Below are positions 35,401 through 44,379 of a stretch of 64,000 bases of DNA, one piece after another. Under the pieces are notes generated by a model that saw nothing but the letters and a program-made list of their open reading frames with translations, was not told the DNA's origin and searched no databases. The DNA lies in assembly GCA_964370815.1 (NCBI GenBank), contig CAYJKQ010000009.1:1-64000 (forward strand), given 5' to 3'. How positions within the stretch are numbered: the stretch's first letter is position 1; every line of letters begins with the position of its first letter. This DNA is from UBA12087 sp964370815 (GTDB taxonomy: Bacteria; Chloroflexota; Anaerolineae; Anaerolineales; Villigracilaceae). Both the position numbers and the translations under genes were made by a program.

Positions 35401-37458
35401 TTATTTTCCGTAGTTGAACCAGATCTGAGCGCCGCCCCTGAACCGACCCACCACCACATCCAGGTCACCATCGCCATCCAGGTCTCCAAGGGTGGGTCTG
35501 CCGCTCATCTCGGATGGGCTTCCCATCCTTAAACCGCTGTCAAAGAATTGGCCATCCTGATAGAACCAGACTTCATTAGGGCGATCCATATTGGTGATGA
35601 AGATATCCAGGTCGCCATCCAGGTCAATGTCGCCCACAACTAAGTGTGCGCCCATGGTTTCGAACAATACCTGCCCGCTGTCGCTGAACTGGCCGCTTCC
35701 ATCGTTCCATAGCAAACGGCTGGGATTGCTGCCGGTATCGCGAAAACCATTGGCGATCAATGCATCCAGGTCGCCATCGGCGTCGAAATCGGCCAGCGCA
35801 ATATCACTGACCGTTGCAAGGTTGTCATCCATCTGCCAGCCCAGGCTGAACTGCCCACTGCCGTCATTGAGCATCGCCACATACCCCTGTCCCCAGAGTT
35901 TACCGAAGTAGTCCACATCGCCATCGTCATCCAGGTCGCCCCAGGCGATGAAATCCTCGTCCAAAGAAAGCCCACTGTCACTGAAGTTTGCATGACCGTC
36001 GTTCAAGTAAACTTTATCAGGCATACCGCTCTCGGAATAATACAGGATATGGATGTCCACGAAGCCGTCTCCATTGAGGTCGAGCAGGTTAACGTCCGCG
36101 GCGCTGAAGCGGTCATCGTCAAAATCCTGCCCGCTGTCTGCAAACTGACCGTTGCCATCGTTCAGGTAGATTTTCGTGGACAGGATCGCCTGGTGGCAGA
36201 CAATGACTGCATCCAGGTCCCCATCGCCGTCGAAATCAGCCAGACCAACGCCGTGACCATATTGAGTCAACTCCTGGCCGGTGTTGACAAAGCCCCCCGA
36301 TCCATTGTTCAGCCAGACCTGGGAAGTGGTTCTCATCGGATCGGCAAATACCGCATCCAGGTCTCCATCTCCGTCCAGGTCTCCAAGACCAGCCTGCACG
36401 GTTTCAGCCAGGCCAAGATCCTGGTCACTTTCCATGAAGGATATGCCTGGAATTGAACTAATGGGCATGCTCCAGGAAGGCCAAAGTTCATCGGAAGGGT
36501 CTTTCAACAGGGGATGCTGCCCGTTGCCGTCCGGGTTCATCAGGTAAATTTCAAAATTCCCGTCGCGTTGGGTCTGAAAAGCAATTTGAGCGCCATCTGG
36601 TGAAAAGACTGGATTTTCGTCAAACCCCGGGCTATCAGTAAGCTGGTGAACATCGGTGCCATCTGCATTCATCAAAAAAACATCTGTATTGCGGGAGTTG
36701 GGAGCCAAGCCAGTAAAGGCGATCTGACCGCCATCCGGTGACCAGGTTGGGAAGAGTTCCCAATCCGGATCACTGGTCAAGGCCTGCTGATCACTACCGT
36801 CTGCATCCATCACGAAGATATCCCAATTGCCATTGCGGTCGGATGCAAAGGAGATCTGCAAACCATCCGGTGACCAATCAGCGAATTGGTCGTTGGCAGC
36901 ATTCGTGGTCAGGCGGGTAAGATTTGTGCCATCCTGATCCATGCTGTAGATCTCAAAGAAACCATCCTCATCATAATCCGCATCGAACAGGATCTTGTTG
37001 CCATTCGGTGACCAGGATGGGTGATCTTCGCCAGCTTCGTTGTTTGTCAGCCGCTTTAAGTTGCTGCCATTAATATCCATTGTGTAAATTTCGTACTTAA
37101 GGTTGGGAAACCTGGGTTGAGGATCATGCCGGGCAGTCAGAAAAACGATCTGACGACCATCAGGAGAGATGGCAGGACTGTCATCAAATCCCAGGTCGTT
37201 CGTGAGCCGCATCAATCCACTGCCATCTGCGTTCATTGTGTAGATCTCCGGGTTGCCATCCCGATCTGAGTAAAAAGCGATCACTCCGCTGGCAGGGACA
37301 TCCATTACTTCTGTCGCTGTGACAGCAACTGGCACTGGTGAAGAAGTATATTTTGGTATAGCTGGAGTATTTATTTGGGGAGTTGGTGTATTACTTGTAC
37401 ATACCACCAAAAAAAACACCAAACCTAAAACCAACCAGGAGAAATTATTTTTATGCAT
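35401..37458 (-). CDS. Lipoprotein with TolB-like blades and FG-GAP repeats
   Basis: A 685-aa surface lipoprotein (ATG 37458; lipobox LVVC). Residues about 55-330 are TolB/WD40-type propeller blades, repeated as SDRDGNPEIYTMNADGSGL and SWSPDGNKILFDAD. Residues about 345-685 are FG-GAP/VCBS repeats with Ca-binding loops (DLDGDGDLDAVFAD, DFDGDGDLDAVIV, and several more). A TPTP-type linker follows the lipid anchor. Both halves bind or display ligands rather than catalyse. No partner gene is evident. Confidence 0.85.
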   Translation of the reverse strand: MHKNNFSWLVLGLVFFLVVCTSNTPTPQINTPAIPKYTSSPVPVAVTATEVMDVPASGVIAFYSDRDGNPEIYTMNADGSGLMRLTNDLGFDDSPAISPDGRQIVFLTARHDPQPRFPNLKYEIYTMDINGSNLKRLTNNEAGEDHPSWSPNGNKILFDADYDEDGFFEIYSMDQDGTNLTRLTTNAANDQFADWSPDGLQISFASDRNGNWDIFVMDADGSDQQALTSDPDWELFPTWSPDGGQIAFTGLAPNSRNTDVFLMNADGTDVHQLTDSPGFDENPVFSPDGAQIAFQTQRDGNFEIYLMNPDGNGQHPLLKDPSDELWPSWSMPISSIPGISFMESDQDLGLAETVQAGLGDLDGDGDLDAVFADPMRTTSQVWLNNGSGGFVNTGQELTQYGHGVGLADFDGDGDLDAVIVCHQAILSTKIYLNDGNGQFADSGQDFDDDRFSAADVNLLDLNGDGFVDIHILYYSESGMPDKVYLNDGHANFSDSGLSLDEDFIAWGDLDDDGDVDYFGKLWGQGYVAMLNDGSGQFSLGWQMDDNLATVSDIALADFDADGDLDALIANGFRDTGSNPSRLLWNDGSGQFSDSGQVLFETMGAHLVVGDIDLDGDLDIFITNMDRPNEVWFYQDGQFFDSGLRMGSPSEMSGRPTLGDLDGDGDLDVVVGRFRGGAQIWFNYGK

Positions 37459-37540
37459 TGAATTATCCTTCATCGCAATCTGCGTTTAGAAAAGAAGCTC
37501 AATAATTCTGGATTATCTGTTTTCCTGCCAGGAAAATTGA

Positions 37541-38221
37541 TCAGGCTGCGATCACCTCCTGGCGCTCCAACACGCCAGCCGGGCAGAACAGGCGCACATG
37601 CTCCAGTATCTTACCCAGTTGCGCTTGAACCGATTCGGCTGGCACACCCTCCGGGGCATAAGCCACATAAAGCACGTGCGTGGTCTGCGCTGAGATCGGG
37701 GAGCGCTCATCCTGCCCATAGAGGATCGAGCAAGCCACGCCCTGTGTATCGCGCATGATCATGTCCCCGGCCTGCAAGGCTTTGGGGTTGCCAGCCATGC
37801 GGATCATCTGGTCTCCGGCGCGTGCGACATCCATACGAAGCGGTCCGTGCAATTTACCAGCATCATGACCGGCTGTAAGCACCAGGGTTTCCACTTCTGC
37901 CATGAAATTCGCATCCACCAGTGGGCTGATGTTGGGCAGATTTTTGCTCTTCAAGACAAGCGACTCAAGCTGCAGCAAAACATGATAGGTTTTGTCAAAG
38001 CGTTTGTAATAGCGTCCATAAGCCGACATGAGTGGCAGGGATTGAAAATCCTGGCGCGCATAGCCCTGGTAGCGTTCCCGCAGGCGTGCCTCGACCTGGC
38101 GCTTGCGCTGCTCCAACCCGGCAGAAGGCAGGTGATTATCCAGGCCTGAAATTTCCAGAAGACCGATATTGGCCCCCGGGTGCGCTGTGCGCCATTCATC
38201 GCTGGCTGAGATAATTAACAT
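37541..38221 (-). CDS. B3/B4 tRNA-binding domain protein
   Basis: A 226-aa stand-alone B3/B4 domain, otherwise part of phenylalanyl-tRNA synthetase beta. Typical segments are LPLMSAYGRYYKRFDKTYHV, NISPLVDANFMAEVETL, GHDAGKLHGPLRMDVA and NPKALQAGDMIMRD. Stand-alone forms are thought to act in tRNA editing or amino-acid binding; the function here is unproven. GGAG lies six bases before the ATG at 38221. A shortened copy of the end of this gene exists at 35250-35292. Confidence 0.85.
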   Translation of the reverse strand: MLIISASDEWRTAHPGANIGLLEISGLDNHLPSAGLEQRKRQVEARLRERYQGYARQDFQSLPLMSAYGRYYKRFDKTYHVLLQLESLVLKSKNLPNISPLVDANFMAEVETLVLTAGHDAGKLHGPLRMDVARAGDQMIRMAGNPKALQAGDMIMRDTQGVACSILYGQDERSPISAQTTHVLYVAYAPEGVPAESVQAQLGKILEHVRLFCPAGVLERQEVIAA

Positions 38222-38313
38222 GGTCAACTCCAAACTTCAATATGTCAAAAAAATCACATATGCACCAATGCCATCTCCTTTAGACGGGGTTGTATGGCTG
38301 ATTTTGTACTCAA

Positions 38314-39258
38314 CTATTCTTCATCCGGGATCCACTCTTTGATCCAGGTATCTGTGACTGCACAGGTTTGCATCACCGACCGGTAGAGCGCATCGGATGG
38401 TTCATCGGTAGCGGTTTCGAAAACACGCTCGCAGCCCAAATGCTTTAAGCGCCGCATGCCTTCAATAATGACGGCTTTACCCAGGCCGCGCCGCCAGTGG
38501 TCGGCTGCCGTGCCAACCAGCACGCATACCGCGCTACGGGTATAGTCATCATAGGATATTGTGCAGAAGGCAGCGATCTCTCCTTGTGGAGCAACCGCCA
38601 CAATATCCAGATCACGGCGATAGAGAGGGGTGAACTGGATATTGCGGTACCAGGAAACATCCGTATCGAAATTCTCATCCGGCTCATCAGCGTGGAAAGC
38701 ACGCCAGGAAGCCCAACTGCGGGCTGGATGTTCAGCCTCGTCCCCCATCGAACGGATCTGATATCCAGCAGGGACAGGCGCATCCGGTAAAGGAGCATCC
38801 AGGTCCCGCCGCCAGTGATGCGCCCATCCGGATCTTTTTTCAAAGCCCCTGCGGGACAGGGTCTCCTGGCGTTGGGTGTCGTCGCTTAGAACCGGAACAT
38901 ACAGGATACGCTTTCCAGCTTTCGTCCAATCCGAATGATTTTTTTCGGCGTAGGCAAAGATCTCATCTTCCAGTTCGGGTGAGCGGTAGTGGGGGTGAAT
39001 GTGCAGGCGGATCTCATCGTGACAGATCGGGTGGAGTACAGCGGCAAGCTGCCCGTCCGCAGTTTCCCACAGGGTGGTAACCCGCTCTGGTAAATCACAC
39101 AGCTGACAATTCATAATGAAGTGCCAGCGCCAATGGTCCAGACGGGCTACGTGCCAGCTAAGTTCAAGTCGATCGTTAAGCAGAAACACTTCCCGCAAAA
39201 AATTCCGGATGCGCCAGTAATCTGCTTCACCGGTGTAATTTTGCATATTAATTTTCAT
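38314..39258 (-). CDS. GNAT N-acetyltransferase, two-lobe type
   Basis: A 314-aa acetyltransferase. The N-terminal part (DYWRIRNFLREVFLLNDRLE) continues to a first weak GNAT lobe, and the second lobe carries the acetyl-CoA site CVLVGTAADHWRRGLGKAVI, then ATDEPSDALYRSV. The start at 39258 (MKINMQNY) aligns with that of its degraded paralogue at 35388. The gene is next to a B3/B4 gene and separated from it by 92 bp. The substrate is unknown. Confidence 0.82.
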   Translation of the reverse strand: MKINMQNYTGEADYWRIRNFLREVFLLNDRLELSWHVARLDHWRWHFIMNCQLCDLPERVTTLWETADGQLAAVLHPICHDEIRLHIHPHYRSPELEDEIFAYAEKNHSDWTKAGKRILYVPVLSDDTQRQETLSRRGFEKRSGWAHHWRRDLDAPLPDAPVPAGYQIRSMGDEAEHPARSWASWRAFHADEPDENFDTDVSWYRNIQFTPLYRRDLDIVAVAPQGEIAAFCTISYDDYTRSAVCVLVGTAADHWRRGLGKAVIIEGMRRLKHLGCERVFETATDEPSDALYRSVMQTCAVTDTWIKEWIPDEE

Positions 39259-39293
39259 GGGTTGTTCCACGGTTGTAAGCTGATAGGATTAGG

Positions 39294-39710
39294 CTAGAGC
39301 TTTTTTTGAAGAAAAAAGCGTTGATGTCCCGGTGGGAAATTCTGGAGCTCTCCAAAGAAATAATATCCGTGTTTTTTGTAGAAGTTTGGAGCCTGAAAAC
39401 TGAAGGTGTCCAGATAGGCATTCCTGGCACCGCGTTTGCGGGCTTCTTCTTCGGCAAGTTCCAAAAGTTGCTGCCCATAACCCTGGCCGCGCAGATCTTC
39501 CCTTATCCACATCAGATCGATATATAACCAATCCCAATAGGTTGCCCCGATAACCCCGCCAACGATTTCCTTTTTCGGTCCTTGAATTACAAAACACAGG
39601 GTTTTTCCACTATCATCCCCGGCTTGCTGCTTGTTGTACGCACTGATACCGCTTCCAATAATCCCCCACTCCGGTTTTTCAGTGAAAACGATCTCATAAT
39701 CTTTGTTCAT
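39294..39710 (-). CDS. GNAT N-acetyltransferase
   Basis: A 138-aa acetyltransferase of single-domain size. The acetyl-CoA loop is in LMWIREDLRGQGYGQQLLEL (RxxGxG) and the end reads APNFYKKHGYYFFGEL, motif B. It lies 35 bp upstream of the two-lobe GNAT gene on the same strand. The acceptor is unknown. Confidence 0.85.
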   Translation of the reverse strand: MNKDYEIVFTEKPEWGIIGSGISAYNKQQAGDDSGKTLCFVIQGPKKEIVGGVIGATYWDWLYIDLMWIREDLRGQGYGQQLLELAEEEARKRGARNAYLDTFSFQAPNFYKKHGYYFFGELQNFPPGHQRFFLQKKL

Positions 39711-39800
39711 AGTTTTCCTCCTTTTTAAAAACTAAAATATTTTGGTTCCTGCCCAGTACCTTTTGGCAGGTAAATTAACGATCTGAAATAAATTGATAAC

Positions 39801-40616
39801 TTAGTCCATGGCACTGATCTGCAGCACCTGTTCACGCGACAATTTAGCCTGCCCATTATCAATGGCATCCAGGGTGGCCTCTGCCAGCAGAAAAGGTATT
39901 CTCACCAGGTACTGGTATGCTTTTTCCGGCATCAATTTGAGCCCGGGTTTAACCAGGTCCAGGTGTTTACGGGCATAGGCAGACATGTCCTTCAGGGACC
40001 AACCGTGGGGGAAGAAATCAACTTTTCTTTGCAGATCTTCCTGGCGATTACGTAAAATATTCACCAATTGCAAACCCCGACCGAAATTAACTGCACTGAC
40101 CCGATCCAGTTGTGAGCCATCAAACCAGGCCCAAATATCACTGATCAGCAGCCCCACCGCACCCGCCACGCTGAATGTATAACTATTCAGTTCAAGTTCG
40201 TCCTGGATCAACCAGTTTCTTTCAGCCCAATAAGCCATGCGATCTGCCATGCAGGCGGAGGCATCCACCAGGCGGGGAAGAATGTCAACAGGCGCATTCG
40301 AGAGCCAATCCTCCAGCCTGAGTGTCACTTCGGGCAGGATGGTCTTATACGGTTCAAAGAATCTGTCGAGATTCTGAAATTTGGTTTTGGAGCCCGGGAA
40401 GGAATATGCCTGTAAATTCGCGCTGACCTGATGCAATAAATTTACTTTAGATTTAACTTCCAGAGAAACATGATCTTCAATTTCATCCAGGGCGCGCATG
40501 CATAAATAGGCAATTGAGATAGACTGCTGCAATTTTTCCGGTAAAAATGAAATTGGAATTGCAAAAGTGCGGCTGGTTTCTTTAAGGACCCGATGGATAT
40601 CTGTTTGAATTGACAT
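39801..40616 (-). CDS. Squalene/phytoene synthase family protein with altered motif
   Basis: A 271-aa all-helical isoprenoid-synthase-like protein of the trans-head-to-head type. The opening SRTFAIPISFLPEKLQ and RALDEIEDH (first DxxED site, about residue 44) are in place. In the second site the usual RDxxED reads NILRNRQEDLQ, so the first Asp is Asn. The downstream part (DFFPHGW) is close to the normal YLP/FP region. The altered motif may weaken Mg-diphosphate binding or change the product. There is no adjacent terpene gene to tell squalene from phytoene use. The next gene on this strand is the upstream acyltransferase at 41880-40762. Confidence 0.8.
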   Translation of the reverse strand: MSIQTDIHRVLKETSRTFAIPISFLPEKLQQSISIAYLCMRALDEIEDHVSLEVKSKVNLLHQVSANLQAYSFPGSKTKFQNLDRFFEPYKTILPEVTLRLEDWLSNAPVDILPRLVDASACMADRMAYWAERNWLIQDELELNSYTFSVAGAVGLLISDIWAWFDGSQLDRVSAVNFGRGLQLVNILRNRQEDLQRKVDFFPHGWSLKDMSAYARKHLDLVKPGLKLMPEKAYQYLVRIPFLLAEATLDAIDNGQAKLSREQVLQISAMD

Positions 40617-40761
40617 GGCTTTCCTTCGTTACATTCTACTAACGGTCGGCTGACAGGTTGTGCGGGCTTCGAATATACAGGTCATCATTGATCTCTATAA
40701 TATTATCGCATATTTTTGGAACTTAACATTGGCAAAGCCAGGGGATATCCCATCAAGGTCG

Positions 40762-41880
40762 TTATGTAAAGAGCTTTCTTGTGATCCATTTTTGATGGAT
40801 ACCCAGGATGAAATTCTGGGCGGGTTTCTCTATTAAAAAGAATGAAACGATCGCGACCAGGATCAGGAGGAAAAAGAATACAAAAAAATCAACATCCTGA
40901 CTCATTCCCAAATTTACTGTCAGATAATTGGAGATATGACCGCTATAGTAAATATGGAAGGGTAATTGAAAGATGTACAATGAATAAGAGATCTTACCCA
41001 GGAAGACCAGGACAGGCAGGGATAGTGCCCTGGTGATGATATTCCTGGAAAATGCGAGGCTCAAGATCAGCAGCTGCAAGGGCAGTGAATAAAAACTTGC
41101 CCCAAACGCCAGGGGAACTCCAGCAATTCTCGGCAGGCTTTCCGGAAATTGAAGGAGATAGAAATTCAGCAGCAATGAAAAAACCAACAACAATGTTGGA
41201 ATGATCCCGGACTGATCGAACCTGTTTATATTCTTTACATAAATATATCCACCGGAGATGCCCAGAAAAAAGCTGCATAAGTGAACAAGAGGAAAATAAA
41301 ACATCAGGTCATGGGAAACAGACGGAAAGCCGGTATAAAAACCTGACCGCATTAAGGTATTGAGAGTGGCTTGCGTGAGAATATAAAAAAGGACTGCCAG
41401 GATCACCAGGTTCTTCCAGGAGATATTACTTTTCTTGATAGTCCATAAGATGAAGGGAAAGATCAGGTAGAAAAAGACCTGCACGGATAAAGCCCAGCCA
41501 GGGTAATTCAGTGATAACGGATAGGGAGGAAACCAGGTTTGGAAAAATGTAACATTAAGCAAGGCAGCTTTCCAGCCATTCATCGTGCTGGTTGCGCTAT
41601 AAGTCCAGTACAGGATCATTCCCAGGGCGATCCAATAGACAGGGGCTATCCTGGCGAAACGGGCTATATAAAAGTCGCTTATTCTCCTGTTTTCTTTATG
41701 GTAGTAAGCAACCATCAATACAAATCCTGTTAATACAAAGAAAAAAGATAAGATCTGCGGTCCGGCAGTGAGCAGGGGGCTGGCAGCTTTTGCCAGTTGT
41801 GTCCTGCCTCCATAATGGAACATAATAACAATGATGGCGGCAAAAAATCGCAGAAAACCGATCGAATCTATTCTTTTCAT
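40762..41880 (-). CDS. Membrane O-acyltransferase (OafA/YrhL, Acyltransf_3)
   Basis: A 372-aa multi-helix membrane protein with about ten TM segments. The family start FLRFFAAIIVIMFHYGG contains the catalytic His region. ISYSLYIFQLPFHIYYSG near the end is the usual late signature (the SYSLYLxH type, His here in PFH). It transfers acyl groups to surface sugars or glycolipids. The start at 41880 was chosen because AGGAAA precedes it by seven bases, and it begins MKRIDSIGFLR, as expected for the family. The target glycan is unknown. Confidence 0.85.
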   Translation of the reverse strand: MKRIDSIGFLRFFAAIIVIMFHYGGRTQLAKAASPLLTAGPQILSFFFVLTGFVLMVAYYHKENRRISDFYIARFARIAPVYWIALGMILYWTYSATSTMNGWKAALLNVTFFQTWFPPYPLSLNYPGWALSVQVFFYLIFPFILWTIKKSNISWKNLVILAVLFYILTQATLNTLMRSGFYTGFPSVSHDLMFYFPLVHLCSFFLGISGGYIYVKNINRFDQSGIIPTLLLVFSLLLNFYLLQFPESLPRIAGVPLAFGASFYSLPLQLLILSLAFSRNIITRALSLPVLVFLGKISYSLYIFQLPFHIYYSGHISNYLTVNLGMSQDVDFFVFFFLLILVAIVSFFLIEKPAQNFILGIHQKWITRKLFT

Positions 41881-42057
41881 TAATGGATTTCCTGAGAGGA
41901 TTTTCCTCAATTTACTTTTATTCAGGACGATAACAATGGCTGCACCTGGTGGATGTTATCTTGGATTATAAATTAATTGATGGCAGTGGTGATCGAATAG
42001 AATTCATCTCGTTTGAAAAAGGTTGCATTGTTTACAGAGCCTGATGACCAAAAGGCG

Positions 42058-42121
42058 CAGGTTGGGTTGAGTGGTTCTGACAAAAGCAATGCAATAAAAT
42101 GTCACAACGAAACCCAACAAA
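42058..42121. repeat. Dispersed GGTTGGGTTGAG repeat
   Basis: CAGGTTGGGTTGAGTGG, then CACAACGAAACCCAACAA as the complementary end. Confidence 0.7.
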
Positions 42122-42143
42122 AAGAGCTTATAAATAATCTACC

Positions 42144-42195
42144 GTCCCGAAGGTTTGGAGATAGGTGTGACTGATCGGAAGGAACCTTCGGGACG
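42144..42195. repeat. GTCCCGAAGGTT hairpin
   Basis: GTCCCGAAGGTT and AACCTTCGGGAC are exact complements at the two ends, with about 28 bases between. It lies past the stop of the ferredoxin gene at 42307 (minus strand) and may also be a terminator. Confidence 0.55.
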
Positions 42196-42212
42196 CTTTT
42201 CTGCCAGCAGGT

Positions 42213-42282
42213 GTAGGTTGGGTTGAGCGTATCAAGGGTTGCCAATATCAACATGCAACAGAGCGAAACCCAACCTGCCAAT
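42213..42282. repeat. Dispersed GTAGGTTGGGTTGAG repeat
   Basis: GTAGGTTGGGTTGAGCG and GAGCGAAACCCAACCTG as ends. Its middle (CGTATCAAGGGTTGCCAA) recurs in the copy at 62358. Confidence 0.75.
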
Positions 42283-42306
42283 GATCTGTAAGCGCTGGCT
42301 GGTTCG

Positions 42307-42513
42307 TTAGAGCAAATGAATTGCACCGGCGGGACAAACCTTCAGGCACAGTGAACAGCCCAGGCACATGGAGGCTCTGGTGTCCGGCAGTTCATAAGGA
42401 GCTGACTGGGTGACCACTTTCCTTTCGCAAACCAGCATTACTTTGCAAATGCCGTCCGGGCAAAGTTGAGGATCGCAAACGTGGTAATCAATGACAACAG
42501 TTTTTTTAGGCAT
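42307..42513 (-). CDS. Ferredoxin-like 4Fe-4S protein
   Basis: A 68-aa iron-sulfur protein. The second half has a standard cluster motif CLGCSLCLKVCP. The first half shows CDPQLCPDGICKVMLVC, with irregular spacing that resembles the N-terminal cluster region of RNase-L-inhibitor-type proteins. It overlaps the start region of the previous gene on this strand by 8 bp, so the two are made together. It probably transfers electrons or has a structural cluster; no partner enzyme is known. Confidence 0.75.
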   Translation of the reverse strand: MPKKTVVIDYHVCDPQLCPDGICKVMLVCERKVVTQSAPYELPDTRASMCLGCSLCLKVCPAGAIHLL

Positions 42514-43186
42514 CTCTTTCGTCTGGCTGGTTCTGTTCCACAGCCCTGGTCAATTCATCCTTAAAATCCACCAATATTCCCTTGAGCACTTCTGCCAGCA
42601 GCTCACAAAACACGAGGTATTCCAGCCTGGATTCCCTCAGCGGACGCGGTAATTCAATGTGGAACGCCACCCACCCTGGCGAAGTGATACTTGCTGTTTG
42701 AGTGGCTCTAAAATAGATGTCCTTAAAATCCCCCGAGATGGAATAGCCTCGCAGCAAGGGTGCTTTAACCAAACCGACCCTTAATCGATCTGCCAATTCC
42801 TTCGACCAAAAATTCCTTTCCAGGCTACCGGAAGATATTTCAATGTCAAAGCGGGCTAAATTGCGACTGTGCCCGTGTATTTCAACCAGGATCCCGGGTT
42901 CCAGGGATTGAATTATTTTCAAGTAATCACTGCTCTTATGCTTGTTGACGTCCATAAAGTAATTGCAGGCGATGACGGCGGGGCAGTTGAGCAGGTCAGC
43001 CAGGGCAACCCCCAGGAAACCGGTATTCTCATCGGAAGCCGGATGTTCCTGGTTGGGAAGTTTGAGCACACCCAGTGGAGCGTGGTGAGGCACGCCGATC
43101 ACGATCTCTTTGCGATGCCCGGGGGTGAACAGGAGGATGGAATTAATCTCATCCTTCAGGATGTTTTCATGTTGTATCAGGTTCAT
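42506..43186 (-). CDS. N-formylglutamate amidohydrolase-like protein
   Basis: A 226-aa protein with the order of metal-site segments typical of N-formylglutamate deformylase-like hydrolases: VPHHAPLG (about residue 32), HPASDENTGFLG, then VEIHGHSRN. The overall length is near that of the family. Identification is by motif order only, with no strict match. It starts 3 bp after the DinB gene upstream (43190) and overlaps the ferredoxin-like gene downstream. Confidence 0.45.
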   Translation of the reverse strand: MNLIQHENILKDEINSILLFTPGHRKEIVIGVPHHAPLGVLKLPNQEHPASDENTGFLGVALADLLNCPAVIACNYFMDVNKHKSSDYLKIIQSLEPGILVEIHGHSRNLARFDIEISSGSLERNFWSKELADRLRVGLVKAPLLRGYSISGDFKDIYFRATQTASITSPGWVAFHIELPRPLRESRLEYLVFCELLAEVLKGILVDFKDELTRAVEQNQPDERDA

Positions 43187-43189
43187 TAA

Positions 43190-43774
43190 TTATCCGAAGA
43201 CCACACCCAACAGGCTGGCAATGGTCTCGATCTCACCCAAATGCTGGAAAGGATGGGTCAGACCGTAGGTCATCAGGCACTTGCCTTTTGACCAGCCCGT
43301 ATAATTTTGAATGAAGCCTTCCGGATCCGTGTATGCCAGGCCTTCATCCACGATGACTTTGCGGACATGCGACTCCTGCAGGGTGGCTTCAAGGTCGATC
43401 TGGTCGATGTCTGCCAGGATCTGATGCGTGCGCACCTGGACAGCCTGCGAATATTCCCGCAGGGCTGGCAGGTCAACCATCTGGCTGAGCTCATCCACTC
43501 CAGCCAGGGTCATCTCGCCACCGTTATGCCGCCAGGGCACCTTCATGCGCCGCATCCAGTCACCTTCATCCAGGACCTGGGATCTGTCCATCACGAAGCG
43601 GTTCAAACCGGCATCTTCCACGCGCGTCAGGTGCCACAAGATCCAGGCGATCGAGTTGACCCGGGGATGCGGGCGCTGGCGCATCAGGTCTGGCGGGACG
43701 GTATCCCAGATACCCGCCAGGTAAAAATCATAGAGTACATCGTATCGCAGTAGAAATAATCGGGTCATGGCCAT
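43190..43774 (-). CDS. DinB-family protein
   Basis: A 194-aa DinB-superfamily protein. IAWILWHLTRVEDAGLNRFV contains the first metal-binding His, and THPFQHLGEIETIASLLG supplies the late HxxxH/HLGE-like pair. The start at 43774 follows GGAGACAACCCC; a longer in-frame form to 43834 lacks such a site. It is probably a metal-dependent thiol S-transferase-type enzyme with an unknown thiol. Its stop is 3 bp from the start of the following gene. Confidence 0.85.
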   Translation of the reverse strand: MAMTRLFLLRYDVLYDFYLAGIWDTVPPDLMRQRPHPRVNSIAWILWHLTRVEDAGLNRFVMDRSQVLDEGDWMRRMKVPWRHNGGEMTLAGVDELSQMVDLPALREYSQAVQVRTHQILADIDQIDLEATLQESHVRKVIVDEGLAYTDPEGFIQNYTGWSKGKCLMTYGLTHPFQHLGEIETIASLLGVVFG

Positions 43775-43826
43775 GGGGTTGTCTCCAAAAAGATCCTTGA
43801 TACAAGTGTGCCAGGTAAGCAGGGTG

Positions 43827-44336
43827 TCAGACACGTCCCTTTAACCAGGCTTCCACCTGCTGGCGATGCTCACGATAGTGCCACCAGGTATTGGCAGCGA
43901 CCATATGCCAGAGCGGATCGCCCTCCCGCCATGCAAACCGGGAGCCATCGAAGAGGTCTTCATCGGTCAAATTCTGGATCACAGCCAAGGCTCGGGAATA
44001 AGACTCCGCTGAAGCAGTAAGGACTTCATCCAGTTCCCTGTCCTTGTTAGCCAGGTAGGTCTGCTCATTGAGCTTGTCCAGGTCATCCCAGGTCATACCG
44101 GGTGCGGGGCGCTGGGGGACAATTCCGGAAAATGACTCGTTGATCCAGTGCAGCATGCGCTGCTCCCAGTCAATCATGTGTGCCAGCAGGTCCTTCACGC
44201 TCAGCCTGTCTGCGACCCCGGGCTCAAGATATTGATCTTCGGAAAGCTCTCCGATCACCGCTTCCCATTGCAGACGTTCTTTGACCAGGATCTTCAACAG
44301 TTCCTGCCGGGTTCCCGGATCCAGTTCTTTTGTCAT
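43827..44336 (-). CDS. ClbS/DfsB-like DinB-fold protein
   Basis: A 169-aa four-helix protein resembling the ClbS/DfsB group: RLSVKDLLAHMIDWEQRML near the start, FAWREGDPLWHMVAANTWWHYREHRQQV at the end (H...HxxEH). The group includes a colibactin-resistance cyclopropane hydrolase, but most members have no known substrate. AGGAG stands before the ATG. Confidence 0.8.
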   Translation of the reverse strand: MTKELDPGTRQELLKILVKERLQWEAVIGELSEDQYLEPGVADRLSVKDLLAHMIDWEQRMLHWINESFSGIVPQRPAPGMTWDDLDKLNEQTYLANKDRELDEVLTASAESYSRALAVIQNLTDEDLFDGSRFAWREGDPLWHMVAANTWWHYREHRQQVEAWLKGRV

Positions 44337-44379
44337 TTGAATGTACTCCTGTTGATGCGATCCAGAATTTGTCCAGCTT

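Larger units (their letters stand above)
41881..42306. other. Gap with dispersed repeats and a hairpin
   Basis: The repeat copies at 42058-42121 and 42213-42282 and the hairpin at 42144-42195 fill most of it. There is no supported gene. Confidence 0.5.
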
